Source: Hamadaea sp.
GTDB lineage: Bacteria > Actinomycetota > Actinomycetes > Mycobacteriales > Micromonosporaceae
Length of the DNA: 64,000 nt
Direction of reading: 5' to 3'
Assembly: GCF_013362815.1 (NCBI RefSeq)
Contig: NZ_JABFVK010000013.1
Location: 496,001-560,000, forward strand
This document shows positions 50,689 to 59,206 of the stretch, piece after piece. Positions within the stretch are counted from its first letter, which is position 1; every line of letters begins with the position of its first letter. The translations under genes were made by a program, and so were the position numbers. Below the pieces are notes generated by a model, which was not told the DNA's origin, did not search any database, and was given only the letters and a program-made list of their open reading frames with translations.

Positions 50689-52062
50689 GTGTCCCAGTCG
50701 GATCCCGCCGAGAGTTCACGCGAGCTGAGCCGGAGAGGATTCCTCGGTCTGGCCGCCGCCGGGCTGTCCGCGACGGCCCTGTCCGCCTGCACCGGGCCGT
50801 CGACCTCCACCGACAACGGCGGCGGCGACGCCGCGAAGCTGGACTTCACCGGCGTCAAGCCGGCCGGGGAGATCACCTTCTGGTCGTCGAACCCGGGGGC
50901 GTCTCAGGAGGTCACCCAGCAGATCATCGACGCCTTCCACGCCAGCCAGTCCGACATCAAGGTGCAGCTGGTGACGGCCGGGTCCAACTACGAGGACATC
51001 GCGCAGAAGTTCCAGGCGGCCCAGGCCGGCGGCAAACTGCCCGACCTCGTCGTCCTGTCGGACGTGTGGTGGTTCCGCTACTACCTCCAGGACTCGATCA
51101 TCCCGCTCGACACGCTGTTCACCGCGCTCGACTGGGACACCAGCGACTACCGCGACCAGCTGCTCACCGACTACAAGTACGGCGGATCCATCTGGGCCGT
51201 TCCGTGGGCCCGATCGACGCCGCTGTTCTACTGGAACAAGGCGCACTGGCAGGCAGCCGGTCTACCCGACCGTGCCCCGAAGACCTGGGACGAGTTCGCG
51301 GAGTGGGCGCCGAAACTGAAGTCGGCCAACGCGGGTACGCAGAACGCGTTCCAGCTCCCGGCGCTCGCCGGGTACGCGGGCTGGAGCTTCCAGAACGTGC
51401 TGTGGGGCCGGGGCGGCAGCTGGTCGGCCAAGGACAGTTTCGACATCACCTGCGACAAGCCCGAAGCCGTCGCCGCGTTGCAGTTCCTCGCCGACGCGGT
51501 CTACAAGAACAAGTGGTCCGGCGTGGCCGGCAAGGACTCGACCAACGACCTGTCGGCCGGTGCGGTCAGCGCGACCGTCGGTTCGACCGGCAGCCTCGTC
51601 GGCATCCTCAAGGTCGCCAAGTTCGACGTCGGAGCGGGGTTCCTGCCCGGCGGCCCGGCGGCCACGAGCCCGGTCTGCCCGACGGGCGGAGCCGGCGTCG
51701 GCATCCCCAAGAAGATCAAGCCCGAGAACCAGCTCGCCGCCGCCACGTTCATCAAGTTCCTGACCACGCCCGAGAACACCCTGAAGTTCGCCCAGGCCAC
51801 CGGATACATGCCGGTACGCAAGTCGGCCGACCCGTCGTCGCTGATCGCCAAGGCTCCGCAGGCGAAGGTGGCGATCGATCAGCTGGCCGTCACGCGTAAC
51901 CAGGACTGGGCCCGGGTGTTCCTCCCCGGTGCCGATCAGGAGATGGCCAACGCCTGCGCGGCGATCCTGACCAAGAACGGTGACGTGCAGAGCGAGTTGA
52001 GCAACCTCAAGGCCAAGCTCGAGGGGATCTACAGCTCGCAGGTGAAGCCGCACCTGCGGTGA
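50689..52062 (+). CDS. Sugar ABC transporter substrate-binding lipoprotein (Tat signal)
   Basis: 457 residues from a GTG with AGGAGG 5 nt upstream; an in-frame ATG at 50659 is an alternative. Twin-arginine signal LSRRGFLGLAAAGLSATA with lipobox LSAC. The mature part is a family 1 sugar/glycerol-phosphate-type binding protein (EITFWSSNPGASQEVTQQII; DLVVLSDVWWFRYYLQDS; WAVPWARSTPLFYWNKAHW). The motifs recall UgpB-like proteins, so glycerol-3-phosphate diesters or a sugar are possible. It is third in the operon. Confidence 0.92.
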   Translation: MSQSDPAESSRELSRRGFLGLAAAGLSATALSACTGPSTSTDNGGGDAAKLDFTGVKPAGEITFWSSNPGASQEVTQQIIDAFHASQSDIKVQLVTAGSNYEDIAQKFQAAQAGGKLPDLVVLSDVWWFRYYLQDSIIPLDTLFTALDWDTSDYRDQLLTDYKYGGSIWAVPWARSTPLFYWNKAHWQAAGLPDRAPKTWDEFAEWAPKLKSANAGTQNAFQLPALAGYAGWSFQNVLWGRGGSWSAKDSFDITCDKPEAVAALQFLADAVYKNKWSGVAGKDSTNDLSAGAVSATVGSTGSLVGILKVAKFDVGAGFLPGGPAATSPVCPTGGAGVGIPKKIKPENQLAAATFIKFLTTPENTLKFAQATGYMPVRKSADPSSLIAKAPQAKVAIDQLAVTRNQDWARVFLPGADQEMANACAAILTKNGDVQSELSNLKAKLEGIYSSQVKPHLR

Positions 52063-52126
52063 TCGTCGGCCCCGTCGGGTGGTTGCTGCCACGGCCGCCC
52101 GACGGACGCCGGTCGCCCCCGTGATC

Positions 52127-52132
52127 TAGGCT
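52127..52132 (+). promoter_or_regulatory. -10 box of a probably leaderless transcript
   Basis: TAGGCT (TANNNT) ends 7 nt before the GTG at 52140, with no Shine-Dalgarno sequence between. Confidence 0.5.
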
Positions 52133-52139
52133 GCGGGCC

Positions 52140-53171
52140 GTGGGCTTCCGCATCCGCAAGACCTTCCAAGTGCTGCCGGGCGTACGCATGACGCTGTCCA
52201 AGAGCGGCATCGGCTACTCCGTCGGCGTACGCGGCGCGCGGCTGACGAGGACGGCACGGGGCCAGGTCGTCGGCACGATCGGCATACCCGGGACGGGGTT
52301 GTCCTACGTCAAGACGTTGCGCGGTTCGGCCAAACAGGCCCGCAAGCCGGCCAAGTCCACGGCACCGGTGCAGGCCGAAGCCCCGGAGGTGGAGGGCATC
52401 CCCGCGCCGCCGCAGCCGGCCCTGTTCGCGCCGCGGGCCGAGAAGCGGCTGTACCGGGCGCTGATCAGCGATCCGGATCCGGCGGCGATCGCCGAGATCG
52501 GGGCCGACTATCCGGAGTGGGAACCGCTGTGCGCGGCGCTCGACGGTCTGCTCGCGTACCGGGATCAGGACTTCGACCGTGCGGAGGAATCGCTGGCGGT
52601 GGCGTTCGACTCCGGTCGCGATGCGGCCCGTCATCCGTTCATCCGACGGTACGCGCCGTACGCGAGCGTGGAGCTGGAACTGGCTCCAGGCGTCGAGGTG
52701 ATGCTGCCGATCAGCCGGGAAGCCGTCGGGTTGACCCTGGCCGAGCTGTACCAGTACAGCGACCGGCTCGGGCTGGCGATCGAGACCGTCGAGCAGCTCG
52801 AACCGACGTTCTCGGCGGCGGTCTCGCTCGCCGAGCTCTACAGCGAGGCCGGGCACCACGACGAGGTCGTCGAGATGACCAACGGGCTCGCCCCGGAAAG
52901 CGACGGCCACGCACTGCTCATGGTGTTGCGCGGGCGGGCTTTGAAGGAGCTCGACTACTTCGAGGCCGCGCGTGAGGTGCTCAAACAGGTGGTGGCGAAG
53001 CGTACCGTCGACGTCGAGATCCGGCATCGGGCGTTGCTGGAACGGGCCAACACCTACCTGGCCGAGCGGAAGATCGCGTACGCCCGCAAAGACCTGCAGC
53101 GAATCCTCGCCGAAGACGCGACCTACCCGGGGCTTGCCGAAGCGTTGAAGGAGCTGGACGCGGCGAGTTAG
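52140..53171 (+). CDS. DUF4236 domain protein with TPR-like C-terminus
   Basis: 343 residues from a GTG. Residues 1-55 form a DUF4236 domain (GFRIRKTFQVLPGVRMTLSK, then GIPGTGLSY), a small beta domain often found at the N-terminus of bacterial proteins of unknown role. A Pro/Ala linker follows, and residues about 100-343 are helical with TPR-like spacing (LAELYQYSDRLGLAIETVEQ; LYSEAGHHDEVVEM). It probably mediates protein contacts. The 3' end overlaps the convergent amidotransferase gene by 4 bp. Confidence 0.82.
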   Translation: MGFRIRKTFQVLPGVRMTLSKSGIGYSVGVRGARLTRTARGQVVGTIGIPGTGLSYVKTLRGSAKQARKPAKSTAPVQAEAPEVEGIPAPPQPALFAPRAEKRLYRALISDPDPAAIAEIGADYPEWEPLCAALDGLLAYRDQDFDRAEESLAVAFDSGRDAARHPFIRRYAPYASVELELAPGVEVMLPISREAVGLTLAELYQYSDRLGLAIETVEQLEPTFSAAVSLAELYSEAGHHDEVVEMTNGLAPESDGHALLMVLRGRALKELDYFEAAREVLKQVVAKRTVDVEIRHRALLERANTYLAERKIAYARKDLQRILAEDATYPGLAEALKELDAAS

Positions 53172-53992
53172 CCGCGCGGCCGGAAGATGCCCATCCGGTC
53201 GCTGCCCTCCTGGATGACGCCGTAGGAGTTCTCCGGCACCGCGTTCCAGGCCCCTTCGAGCGCGCCGAACGGTTCCGAGACGATCAGCCGCGACTCGTCC
53301 GAGGCCTGCTGCAACCAGCCGTGGTCGGGATACAGCTCGCGCAATGCGCGGACGTCCGTGCTGAAGAACAACGACCGCGAGTGGCGGGCCGTCGAGTAGC
53401 GGAACGCCCAGATCCGCTCGCCGTCGGAGGTGGCGACGGTCATCTGCAGAGCATCTGGTACGCCGTGCGCGGCGGCGGTGGCCTCGACGAGCCCGGCCAT
53501 CCGGGCGACCGCGGTGGGCGGGTCGTCGGCGAGACCGAACGTCAACGCGAGGAAGAACATCAGCTCGGAGTCGGTCGAACCCTCGATCGCCGGATAGAGC
53601 TCCGGGTCGACGGCCAGGACGAGGTCGCGCTTCAGTTTCGCGAACTGGGCGATGGAGCCGTTGTGCATCCACATCCACTTGCCGTGGCGGAACGGATGAC
53701 AGTTGCTCTCCTGGACGGGGGTGCCGGTCGACGCCCGGATGTGCGCCAAGATGATCGGCGATTCGATGTGCGACGCGAGGTTGCGCAGGTTGCGGTTGTT
53801 CCAGGCCGGGTCGACGCTGTGGAACACGGTCGGCTCGCGCCCGCTGTACCAGCCGACGCCGAAACCGTCGCCGTTGGTCGTCTCGACGCCCAGCTTCGAG
53901 TGGAGGCTCTGGTCGATCAGCGAATGGCTGGGCTTGTAGATCAGCTCGTCCAGCCGGATCGGCGAGCCGTAATAGGCGAGCCAGCGGCACAT
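53168..53992 (-). CDS. Class II glutamine amidotransferase (YafJ/EgtC-like)
   Basis: 274 residues from the ATG at 53992 (MCRWLAYYG), which places the nucleophile Cys2 at the N-terminus after Met removal, as the family requires; longer frames would block this. NGDGFGVGWY, LAHIRAST and MWMHNGSI are the conserved Ntn-hydrolase segments. EgtC acts in ergothioneine synthesis, but no other egt gene is near, so a YafJ-like hydrolase is as likely. GAGGAC precedes the start. Confidence 0.9.
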   Translation of the reverse strand: MCRWLAYYGSPIRLDELIYKPSHSLIDQSLHSKLGVETTNGDGFGVGWYSGREPTVFHSVDPAWNNRNLRNLASHIESPIILAHIRASTGTPVQESNCHPFRHGKWMWMHNGSIAQFAKLKRDLVLAVDPELYPAIEGSTDSELMFFLALTFGLADDPPTAVARMAGLVEATAAAHGVPDALQMTVATSDGERIWAFRYSTARHSRSLFFSTDVRALRELYPDHGWLQQASDESRLIVSEPFGALEGAWNAVPENSYGVIQEGSDRMGIFRPRG

Positions 53993-54077
53993 GTCCTCAC
54001 GATGATCCGCCCGGCCGGGTGGCGGCCTCACCCGTTGCGGGTGATCCGACCGTGACATCGGGGGTTCCCGCGGGCTG

Positions 54078-54106
54078 GTGACGCAGCGCGGGCGGAGCAG
54101 TAAGAT
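54078..54106 (+). promoter_or_regulatory. Candidate promoter of the dehydrogenase pair
   Basis: GTGACG (54078) and TAAGAT (54101) are separated by 17 bp. The -10 box fits TANNNT; the -35 box matches TTGACA at four positions. The predicted transcription start falls just before the palindrome at 54116. Confidence 0.45.
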
Positions 54107-54115
54107 CACCCTTCT

Positions 54116-54127
54116 GAAAGCGCTTTC
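54116..54127. promoter_or_regulatory. LacI/CRE-type operator
   Basis: GAAAGCGCTTTC is a perfect 12-bp palindrome with a central CG, and with its flanks it fits 13 of 14 positions of the general TGWNANCGNTNWCA consensus. It lies 34 nt before the start at 54161, just after the predicted transcription start, a repressing position. It differs from the TGAAACGTTTCA-type sites further on. Confidence 0.75.
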
Positions 54128-54160
54128 CAAGCGGCTGACCACACACGTCGAGGAGTCACA

Positions 54161-55321
54161 TTGGGTCGCGACCGGACGCCACCGTCCGTGGTACTCGTGG
54201 GTGCGCACGGGCACGGGCGGGGGCACTTGGAACAGCTCGCCGCGCGGACGGCCACCGGCCGGGTCCGGCTCGCCGGGGTCGCCGACGTACGCCCGCTGGA
54301 CGACCAGCAGCGCAGCCTCGCGGGCGACTGCCGCTTCGACACCGACGCCGGCCGGCTCATCACCGAGGTCCGACCGGACGTCGTGGTCATCTCGACGCCG
54401 ATGCACACGCATTCCCAGCTGGCCCTGACGGCCTTCGCCGCCGGAGCCCACGTGCTCCTGGAGAAGCCGCCGACGCCGACGATGGCCGAGTTCGACACGC
54501 TGGCCGCGGCGCAGAAGGCGGCCGGAGTCGCCTGTCAGGTGGGCTTTCAAGCCTTCGGCTCCGGGGCGTACGCCGAACTGGCGAACCTGATCGCCGCCGG
54601 GGCCCTCGGCGAGGTACGCCGCATCGGCATGATCGGCGCCTGGACGCGTACCGAGTCGTACTACACCCGGGCGGCCTGGGCCGGTCGGCGTACGCTCGAC
54701 GGGGTCCCCGTCATGGACGGGGCGCTGACCAATCCGTTCGCCCACGGGGTGGCGATGGCGTTGCGGCTCGACGGCTCGTCCGGCGCGGACTCGGTGGACG
54801 CGGTCGAGGTGGACACCTATCGCGCGCACCCGATCGAAGCCGACGACACCGCCAGTGCACGAATGACGACCGCGAGCGGGACGCCGGTCACCGCCGCGGT
54901 GACCGTGTGCGCCGAAACCTCACGCGAGCCGGTGATCGAAGTGGTCGGCTCGGCCGGGCGGGCCGAGCTCTGGTACACCGAGGATCGGCTGCGCACGGCG
55001 GACGGCGAACGTCGCTTCGACCGGGCCGATCTGCTGGACAACCTGCTGGACCACGTCGCCGACGGGGTGCCGCTGTTCGCGCCGCTGGCCGAGACGAGGT
55101 CGTTCATGCAGATGGTGGAGGCGATCCGGCTGGGCCCGGCCGCCACGCCCATCGACGCCCGGTTCCAGCGGCTGGACGGCCACCGGGTGATCGTGCCCGG
55201 CGTCGACGACGTCGTACGCCAGGCGGCCGACAACGGCGCGCTGTTCTGCGAACTGCCCGTCGCGTGGGCCACGGGCAAGCCGTTCCGGTGGAGTGAGGGC
55301 GACGACAATGCCGTCGGCTGA
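54161..55321 (+). CDS. Gfo/Idh/MocA-family oxidoreductase
   Basis: 386 residues from a TTG at 54161, with GAGGAG 5 nt upstream. The N-terminal Rossmann fold (VVLVGAHGHGRGHLEQLA; VVISTPMHTHSQLALTA) leads to the family motif HVLLEKPPTPT, where the Lys takes part in catalysis. The rest is the alpha/beta substrate domain. These enzymes oxidise or epimerise sugars and cyclitols with NAD(P). It precedes a second family member with a 14-nt overlap, and both lie upstream of the rhamnose genes. Substrate unknown. Confidence 0.88.
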   Translation: MGRDRTPPSVVLVGAHGHGRGHLEQLAARTATGRVRLAGVADVRPLDDQQRSLAGDCRFDTDAGRLITEVRPDVVVISTPMHTHSQLALTAFAAGAHVLLEKPPTPTMAEFDTLAAAQKAAGVACQVGFQAFGSGAYAELANLIAAGALGEVRRIGMIGAWTRTESYYTRAAWAGRRTLDGVPVMDGALTNPFAHGVAMALRLDGSSGADSVDAVEVDTYRAHPIEADDTASARMTTASGTPVTAAVTVCAETSREPVIEVVGSAGRAELWYTEDRLRTADGERRFDRADLLDNLLDHVADGVPLFAPLAETRSFMQMVEAIRLGPAATPIDARFQRLDGHRVIVPGVDDVVRQAADNGALFCELPVAWATGKPFRWSEGDDNAVG

Positions 55322-56345
55322 CCGCGTCCGATTCGCCGTCGTCGGAGTGGAACACCCGCACGCGGCCAACCTGGCCTCGGGGCTGCTCGCCGCGGGCGCG
55401 GAGTGCGCCGGGTTCCACAACCGGGCGGGGGAGAGCGACGGCGCGGTCGCCCGGGCGTTCGCGGCGGCCTTCCCGCAAGTGACCGAAGTGGACGATCCGC
55501 GCCGGCTGCTCGACGATCCCTCGATCTCGCTGATCGTGACGGCCGACGTGCCGGACCGGCGAGCCGCGGTCGCAGTGGCGGCGCTGCACTCCGGCAAGGA
55601 CGTGCTCGCCGCCAAGCCCGGCTGTGTCAGCCTGGACGAGCTGGCCGCGATCCGGCAGGCGGTCGCCGACACCGGCCGGTTCTGGTGGGTGTGCTTCTCC
55701 GAGCGCCTGCACGTACGCTCGGTCGTCCGGGCGTCGCAGGTGGTCGCCGAGGGCCGGATCGGGCGGGTCGTGCAGACCATCGGACTCGGCCCGCATCGGC
55801 TGTCGGCCCCCACCCGGCCGGAGTGGTTCTTCGACCAGGCGCGGGGTGGCGGCATCCTGACCGATCTCGCCTCGCATCAAGTAGACCAGTTCCTGCATTT
55901 CACCGGCTCGACTCAGGCCGAGGTCGTCGCGAGCACCGTCGCCAACCACGCGAATCCCGGTCGGCCCCGCTTCGCCGACTTCGGCGAGCTGCTGCTCCGG
56001 GGCGACGCCGGGCACGGGTACGCCCGCGTCGACTGGTACACCCCCGACGGTCTGCCGACGTGGGGCGATGGCCGGCTGACCGTGCTGGGAACGGACGGCT
56101 ACCTGGAGATCCGCAAGTACGTCGACGTGGCCGGCGTACCAGGTGGGGACCATCTGTTCGTCGTCGACGGGGCGCAGACTGAGCGTGTCGACTGCACCGA
56201 CGTCGAGCTGCCGTTCTATCCCGACCTCGTCCGCGACATCACCGACCGCACCGAACGCGCGATGACGCAGTCGCACTCGTTCCTCGCGACGGAGCTGGCC
56301 ATCCGGGCCGACCTGCTCGCAACCCGGGCCGGGCACCTGGCGTAG
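55308..56345 (+). CDS. Gfo/Idh/MocA-family oxidoreductase, second member
   Basis: 345 residues from the ATG at 55308, overlapping the previous gene by 14 nt; GAGGG precedes it. Rossmann start RFAVVGVEHPHAANLA, catalytic-loop region DVLAAKPGCVSLDEL in which the usual EKP is AKP, and GGGILTDLASHQVDQFLHF in the substrate domain. The Glu of EKP is replaced but the Lys is kept. It may form a heteromer or two-step pathway with its neighbour (inference). Confidence 0.86.
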   Translation: MPSADRVRFAVVGVEHPHAANLASGLLAAGAECAGFHNRAGESDGAVARAFAAAFPQVTEVDDPRRLLDDPSISLIVTADVPDRRAAVAVAALHSGKDVLAAKPGCVSLDELAAIRQAVADTGRFWWVCFSERLHVRSVVRASQVVAEGRIGRVVQTIGLGPHRLSAPTRPEWFFDQARGGGILTDLASHQVDQFLHFTGSTQAEVVASTVANHANPGRPRFADFGELLLRGDAGHGYARVDWYTPDGLPTWGDGRLTVLGTDGYLEIRKYVDVAGVPGGDHLFVVDGAQTERVDCTDVELPFYPDLVRDITDRTERAMTQSHSFLATELAIRADLLATRAGHLA

Positions 56346-56363
56346 CGGCATTTTGTGTAGCGG

Positions 56364-57392
56364 TTAACGGCGGGCGCGTGTGCCGCTCACTGTGGATTGG
56401 CGTACGACGAGCTGCGGCTGGAAGACGACGTGCCGGTGGCCGTGTCGGGCGGGATCTTCGGCTTCTTCGAGCAGCAGTTCGGCGGCGGTGCGGCCGAGCT
56501 GCTCGCGCGGTTGCCGGACGGAGGTCAGCGGCACGGCCGCCGCCGCGGCGAAGTCGATGTCGTCGTAGCCGACCAGCGCCATGTCCTCCGGTACGCGGAG
56601 CCCACCGGCGGTCAGCCCTTGCAGCACACCGAGCGCGAGCAAGTCGTTCGCACAGAAGATGGCGGTCGGCCGGGTGGCGGCCGGTTGGACGCAGATGCGT
56701 TCGGCGGCGTCCCGTCCGGCGGTCACCGACAGCGAGCGCGTCTCGACCACCTGAAGACTCGTTCCCGGGTACGCCTCGAGAGCGGCGGCCGCCCCGGCAT
56801 GCCGGTCTTCGACCTGCCGGATCGACGCCGGCCCGCCGACGAAGGCGATCCGGCGGTGCCCCTCGTCGGCGAGGTGCTGCGCGGCCAGCTGACCGCCGAG
56901 CACGTCGTCCACCGCGACCGAGCACCGATTCGGCTGCCCCGTACCGCGGTCGACCAGCACCACCGGAATGCCCCGGTCGATCAGTCGCTCGAGGCGTTCG
57001 TGGCGGGCGTCGTCCACCGGCGTGATCAGCAGCCCGCGTACGCGTTGCTCTTCGAGCATGTCGAGATGGCGTTCCTCCCGAGCTCGGTCTTCGCCGCTGT
57101 TGCAGACGATGAGCATGCCGTCCGCGTCCTCGACGGCTCCCTCCGCACCTCGGACGACGTCGGTGAAGAACGGGTTCGACACGTCGAGGACCACGATCGC
57201 GACGGTGCGGCTCTGCCCGGCCCGCAGATGGCGAGCCGAGTCGTTGCGGACGTAGCCGAGCTGGCTGATCGCGTCGAGTACGCGTTTGCGAGTCTGCGGA
57301 GCCACCGCTTCCGGCCGGTTCAGGACGTTGCTGACCGTCCCCAGCGACACGCCCGCCAGCCGGGCGACCTCCTTGATGCTCGCAGCAGCCAT
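56364..57392 (-). CDS. LacI-family regulator of the rhamnose cluster
   Basis: 342 residues. The helix-turn-helix and hinge read SIKEVARLAGVSLGTVSNVL then ARHLRAGQS, and the effector domain has VDDVLGGQLAAQHL, IFCANDLLALGVLQGL and LVGYDDIDFAAAA. GAGGGG lies 4 nt before the ATG at 57392. It is divergent from rhaM, and TGAAACGTTTCA-type sites occur at its own promoter and at rhaM, so it is probably the local repressor, with rhamnose or a pathway intermediate as inducer (inference). Confidence 0.92.
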   Translation of the reverse strand: MAAASIKEVARLAGVSLGTVSNVLNRPEAVAPQTRKRVLDAISQLGYVRNDSARHLRAGQSRTVAIVVLDVSNPFFTDVVRGAEGAVEDADGMLIVCNSGEDRAREERHLDMLEEQRVRGLLITPVDDARHERLERLIDRGIPVVLVDRGTGQPNRCSVAVDDVLGGQLAAQHLADEGHRRIAFVGGPASIRQVEDRHAGAAAALEAYPGTSLQVVETRSLSVTAGRDAAERICVQPAATRPTAIFCANDLLALGVLQGLTAGGLRVPEDMALVGYDDIDFAAAAAVPLTSVRQPREQLGRTAAELLLEEAEDPARHGHRHVVFQPQLVVRQSTVSGTRARR

Positions 57393-57422
57393 CTTCCCCT
57401 CGCTGAATCTTGAAGTGGTGGT

Positions 57423-57434
57423 TGAAACGTCTCA
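57423..57434. promoter_or_regulatory. LacI-type operator at the lacI promoter
   Basis: TGAAACGTCTCA differs from the palindrome TGAAACGTTTCA at one position. It is 31 nt upstream of the regulator's ATG, consistent with autoregulation, and 199 bp (19 helical turns) from the rhaM site. Confidence 0.7.
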
Positions 57435-57576
57435 CCCTTTCCGGTGGCTCGTCAACCAGCCATTCAGTGGTCGGCCGCCACCGAAGCGGGTCGATCATGA
57501 GGTTGGGGGCGGTGACACGCCGACGATCGGGACCATGGGTTCATGATCAACGCGAAGAAGTTCGGCGGGGAACCTC

Positions 57577-57605
57577 TTGACGCGCTGGGGATCGCTCTCT
57601 ACCGT
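57577..57605 (+). promoter_or_regulatory. Promoter of the rhamnose operon
   Basis: TTGACG (57577-57582) and TACCGT (57600-57605) are separated by exactly 17 bp, a good housekeeping sigma match. The predicted start near 57612 lies 10 nt before the operator at 57622. Confidence 0.7.
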
Positions 57606-57621
57606 TCATGTCAGCCGATGG

Positions 57622-57633
57622 TGAAACGTTTCA
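57622..57633. promoter_or_regulatory. LacI-type operator at the rhaM promoter
   Basis: TGAAACGTTTCA is a perfect 12-bp palindrome with a central CG, located about +11 to +22 from the predicted start, a classic repressor position. Confidence 0.85.
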
Positions 57634-57701
57634 TGCGTTGGCGCGGCGCGGCGTGCCATCGGCTCACCCCCTCCGGCCCAACCCACCCCAGGAGGCCCCG
57701 C

Positions 57702-58049
57702 GTGCGCCGGATCTGTTTCACCCTTCAGGTCAAGCCCGATCGGCTGGAGGAGTACCGGCGCCGCCATGCCCAGGTGTGGCCGGAGATGCTGGCCGCCTTG
57801 CGCGACACCGGCTGGCACGACTACAGCCTGTTCCTCCGGGAGGACGGCCTGCTGGTGGGCTACCTGCTCACCGACGACTTCGAGGCCGCGCTGGCCGCGA
57901 TGGACGCGACCGAGGTCAACGCGCGCTGGCAGGCGCAGATGGCCGAGTTCTTCGACTCGGGCCGGCCGGACCAGCACATGCGCGTGCTCACCGAGGTGTT
58001 CAACCTCGACGATCAACTGAGTGACGATCAACTGGGAGACTTGCGATGA
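57702..58049 (+). CDS. rhaM: L-rhamnose mutarotase
   Basis: 115 residues from a GTG with AGGAGG 6 nt upstream. The fold and motifs are those of RhaM: RICFTLQVKPDRLEEYRRRH with the active-site His, QVWPEMLAAL, and NARWQAQMAEFF. It interconverts alpha and beta anomers of L-rhamnose to supply the isomerase. The C-terminal DDQLSDDQLGD is encoded by a tandem 15-bp duplication. It starts the rhamnose operon and is coupled to rhaI by an ATGA overlap. Confidence 0.92.
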   Translation: MRRICFTLQVKPDRLEEYRRRHAQVWPEMLAALRDTGWHDYSLFLREDGLLVGYLLTDDFEAALAAMDATEVNARWQAQMAEFFDSGRPDQHMRVLTEVFNLDDQLSDDQLGDLR

Positions 58050-59206
58050 GCGACGGTGTGCCGATCAGGGCGGCGTTGGGTGGGCAGCGGATCGAGACCG
58101 CGTCGTGGGCGTACGGGAACTCGGGAACCCGGTTCAAGGTGTTCGCGCAGGAAGGTGTGCCGCGCGACCCGTACGAGAAGATCGCCGACGCCGCGACGGT
58201 GCACCGGTTCACCGGCGTCGCTCCTTCGGTGGCGTTGCACATCCCGTGGGACAAGGTGGACGACTACGCCGACCTGGCCCGGCATGCCGAGAATCTCGGC
58301 GTACGCCTCGGCACGATCAACGCCAACGTCTTCCAGGACGACGACTACAAGCTCGGCAGCGTCACCAACCCCGATCCCGGCGTACGCCGGAAGGCGATCG
58401 CGCATCTGATCGAGTGCGTCGACATCATGGACGCGACCGGGTCGCGCGACCTCAAACTGTGGTTCTCCGACGGAACCAACTATCCCGGCCAGGACGATGT
58501 GCGTACCCGTCAAGGAAGACTGGCCGACGCGTTGGCCGAGACCTATGCGCGGTTGGGTGACCAGCAGCGGATGCTGGTGGAGTACAAGCTGTTCGAGCCC
58601 GCGTTCTACATGACCGACGTGCCCGACTGGGGGACCGCCTACCTGCACTGTGTCGCGCTGGGTGACCGGGCGCAGGTCGTGATCGACACCGGGCACCACG
58701 CGCCGGGCACGAACATCGAGTTCATCGTGGCGATGCTGCTGCGCGCGGGCAAGCTCGGCGGCTTCGACTTCAACTCGCGCTTCTACGCCGACGACGACCT
58801 GATGGTGGGCAGCGCGGACCCGTTCCAGCTCTTCCGGATCATGCACGAGATCGTGCTGGCGGACGAACTCGACAAGGGCATCGCGTTCATGCTCGACCAG
58901 TGCCACAACCTGGAACCGAAGATCCAGGCGGTGATCCGGTCGGTGATGAACGTGCAGGAGGCGACAGCGAAGGCGCTGCTGGTCGACCACGACACGCTCG
59001 CCAAGGCGCAGGAGTCCGGTGACGTGCTGGAGGCGAACGCGGTGCTGATGGACGCCTACAACACCGACGTACGCCCGCTGCTGCGCGAACTGCGCGAGGA
59101 CATGGGCCTCGATCCCGACCCGATCGGCGCTTACAAGCGGTCCGGCTACTTCGAGAAGGTCAAGGCCGAGCGGGTCGGCGGCACCCAGGCTGGTTGGGGC
59201 GCGTGA
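58046..59206 (+). CDS. rhaI: L-rhamnose isomerase
   Basis: 386 residues resembling the Pseudomonas-type (RhaI) L-rhamnose isomerase, not the E. coli RhaA type. The TIM barrel contains the metal-site segments VEYKLFEPAFY (Glu), VIDTGHHAPGTNIE (Asp, His) and FDFNSRFYADDDLMVG (Asp residues). It converts L-rhamnose to L-rhamnulose. The start overlaps the rhaM stop, and its own stop overlaps the next ATG (TGATG). Confidence 0.94.
   Translation: MSDGVPIRAALGGQRIETASWAYGNSGTRFKVFAQEGVPRDPYEKIADAATVHRFTGVAPSVALHIPWDKVDDYADLARHAENLGVRLGTINANVFQDDDYKLGSVTNPDPGVRRKAIAHLIECVDIMDATGSRDLKLWFSDGTNYPGQDDVRTRQGRLADALAETYARLGDQQRMLVEYKLFEPAFYMTDVPDWGTAYLHCVALGDRAQVVIDTGHHAPGTNIEFIVAMLLRAGKLGGFDFNSRFYADDDLMVGSADPFQLFRIMHEIVLADELDKGIAFMLDQCHNLEPKIQAVIRSVMNVQEATAKALLVDHDTLAKAQESGDVLEANAVLMDAYNTDVRPLLRELREDMGLDPDPIGAYKRSGYFEKVKAERVGGTQAGWGA

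Larger units (their letters stand above)
57393..57701. other. Divergent regulatory region between lacI and rhaM
   Basis: A 309-bp gap holding no convincing gene. It contains the lacI-proximal operator (57423), a near-consensus rhaM promoter (57577-57605), the rhaM operator (57622) and a roughly 70-nt leader ending in the AGGAGG ribosome site at 57690. Confidence 0.7.

Noticed and set aside
53168-53992. Assigning the class II amidotransferase as EgtC of ergothioneine synthesis
   Set aside because: No egtA, egtB, egtD or egtE gene lies nearby, so the general class is all that can be supported.
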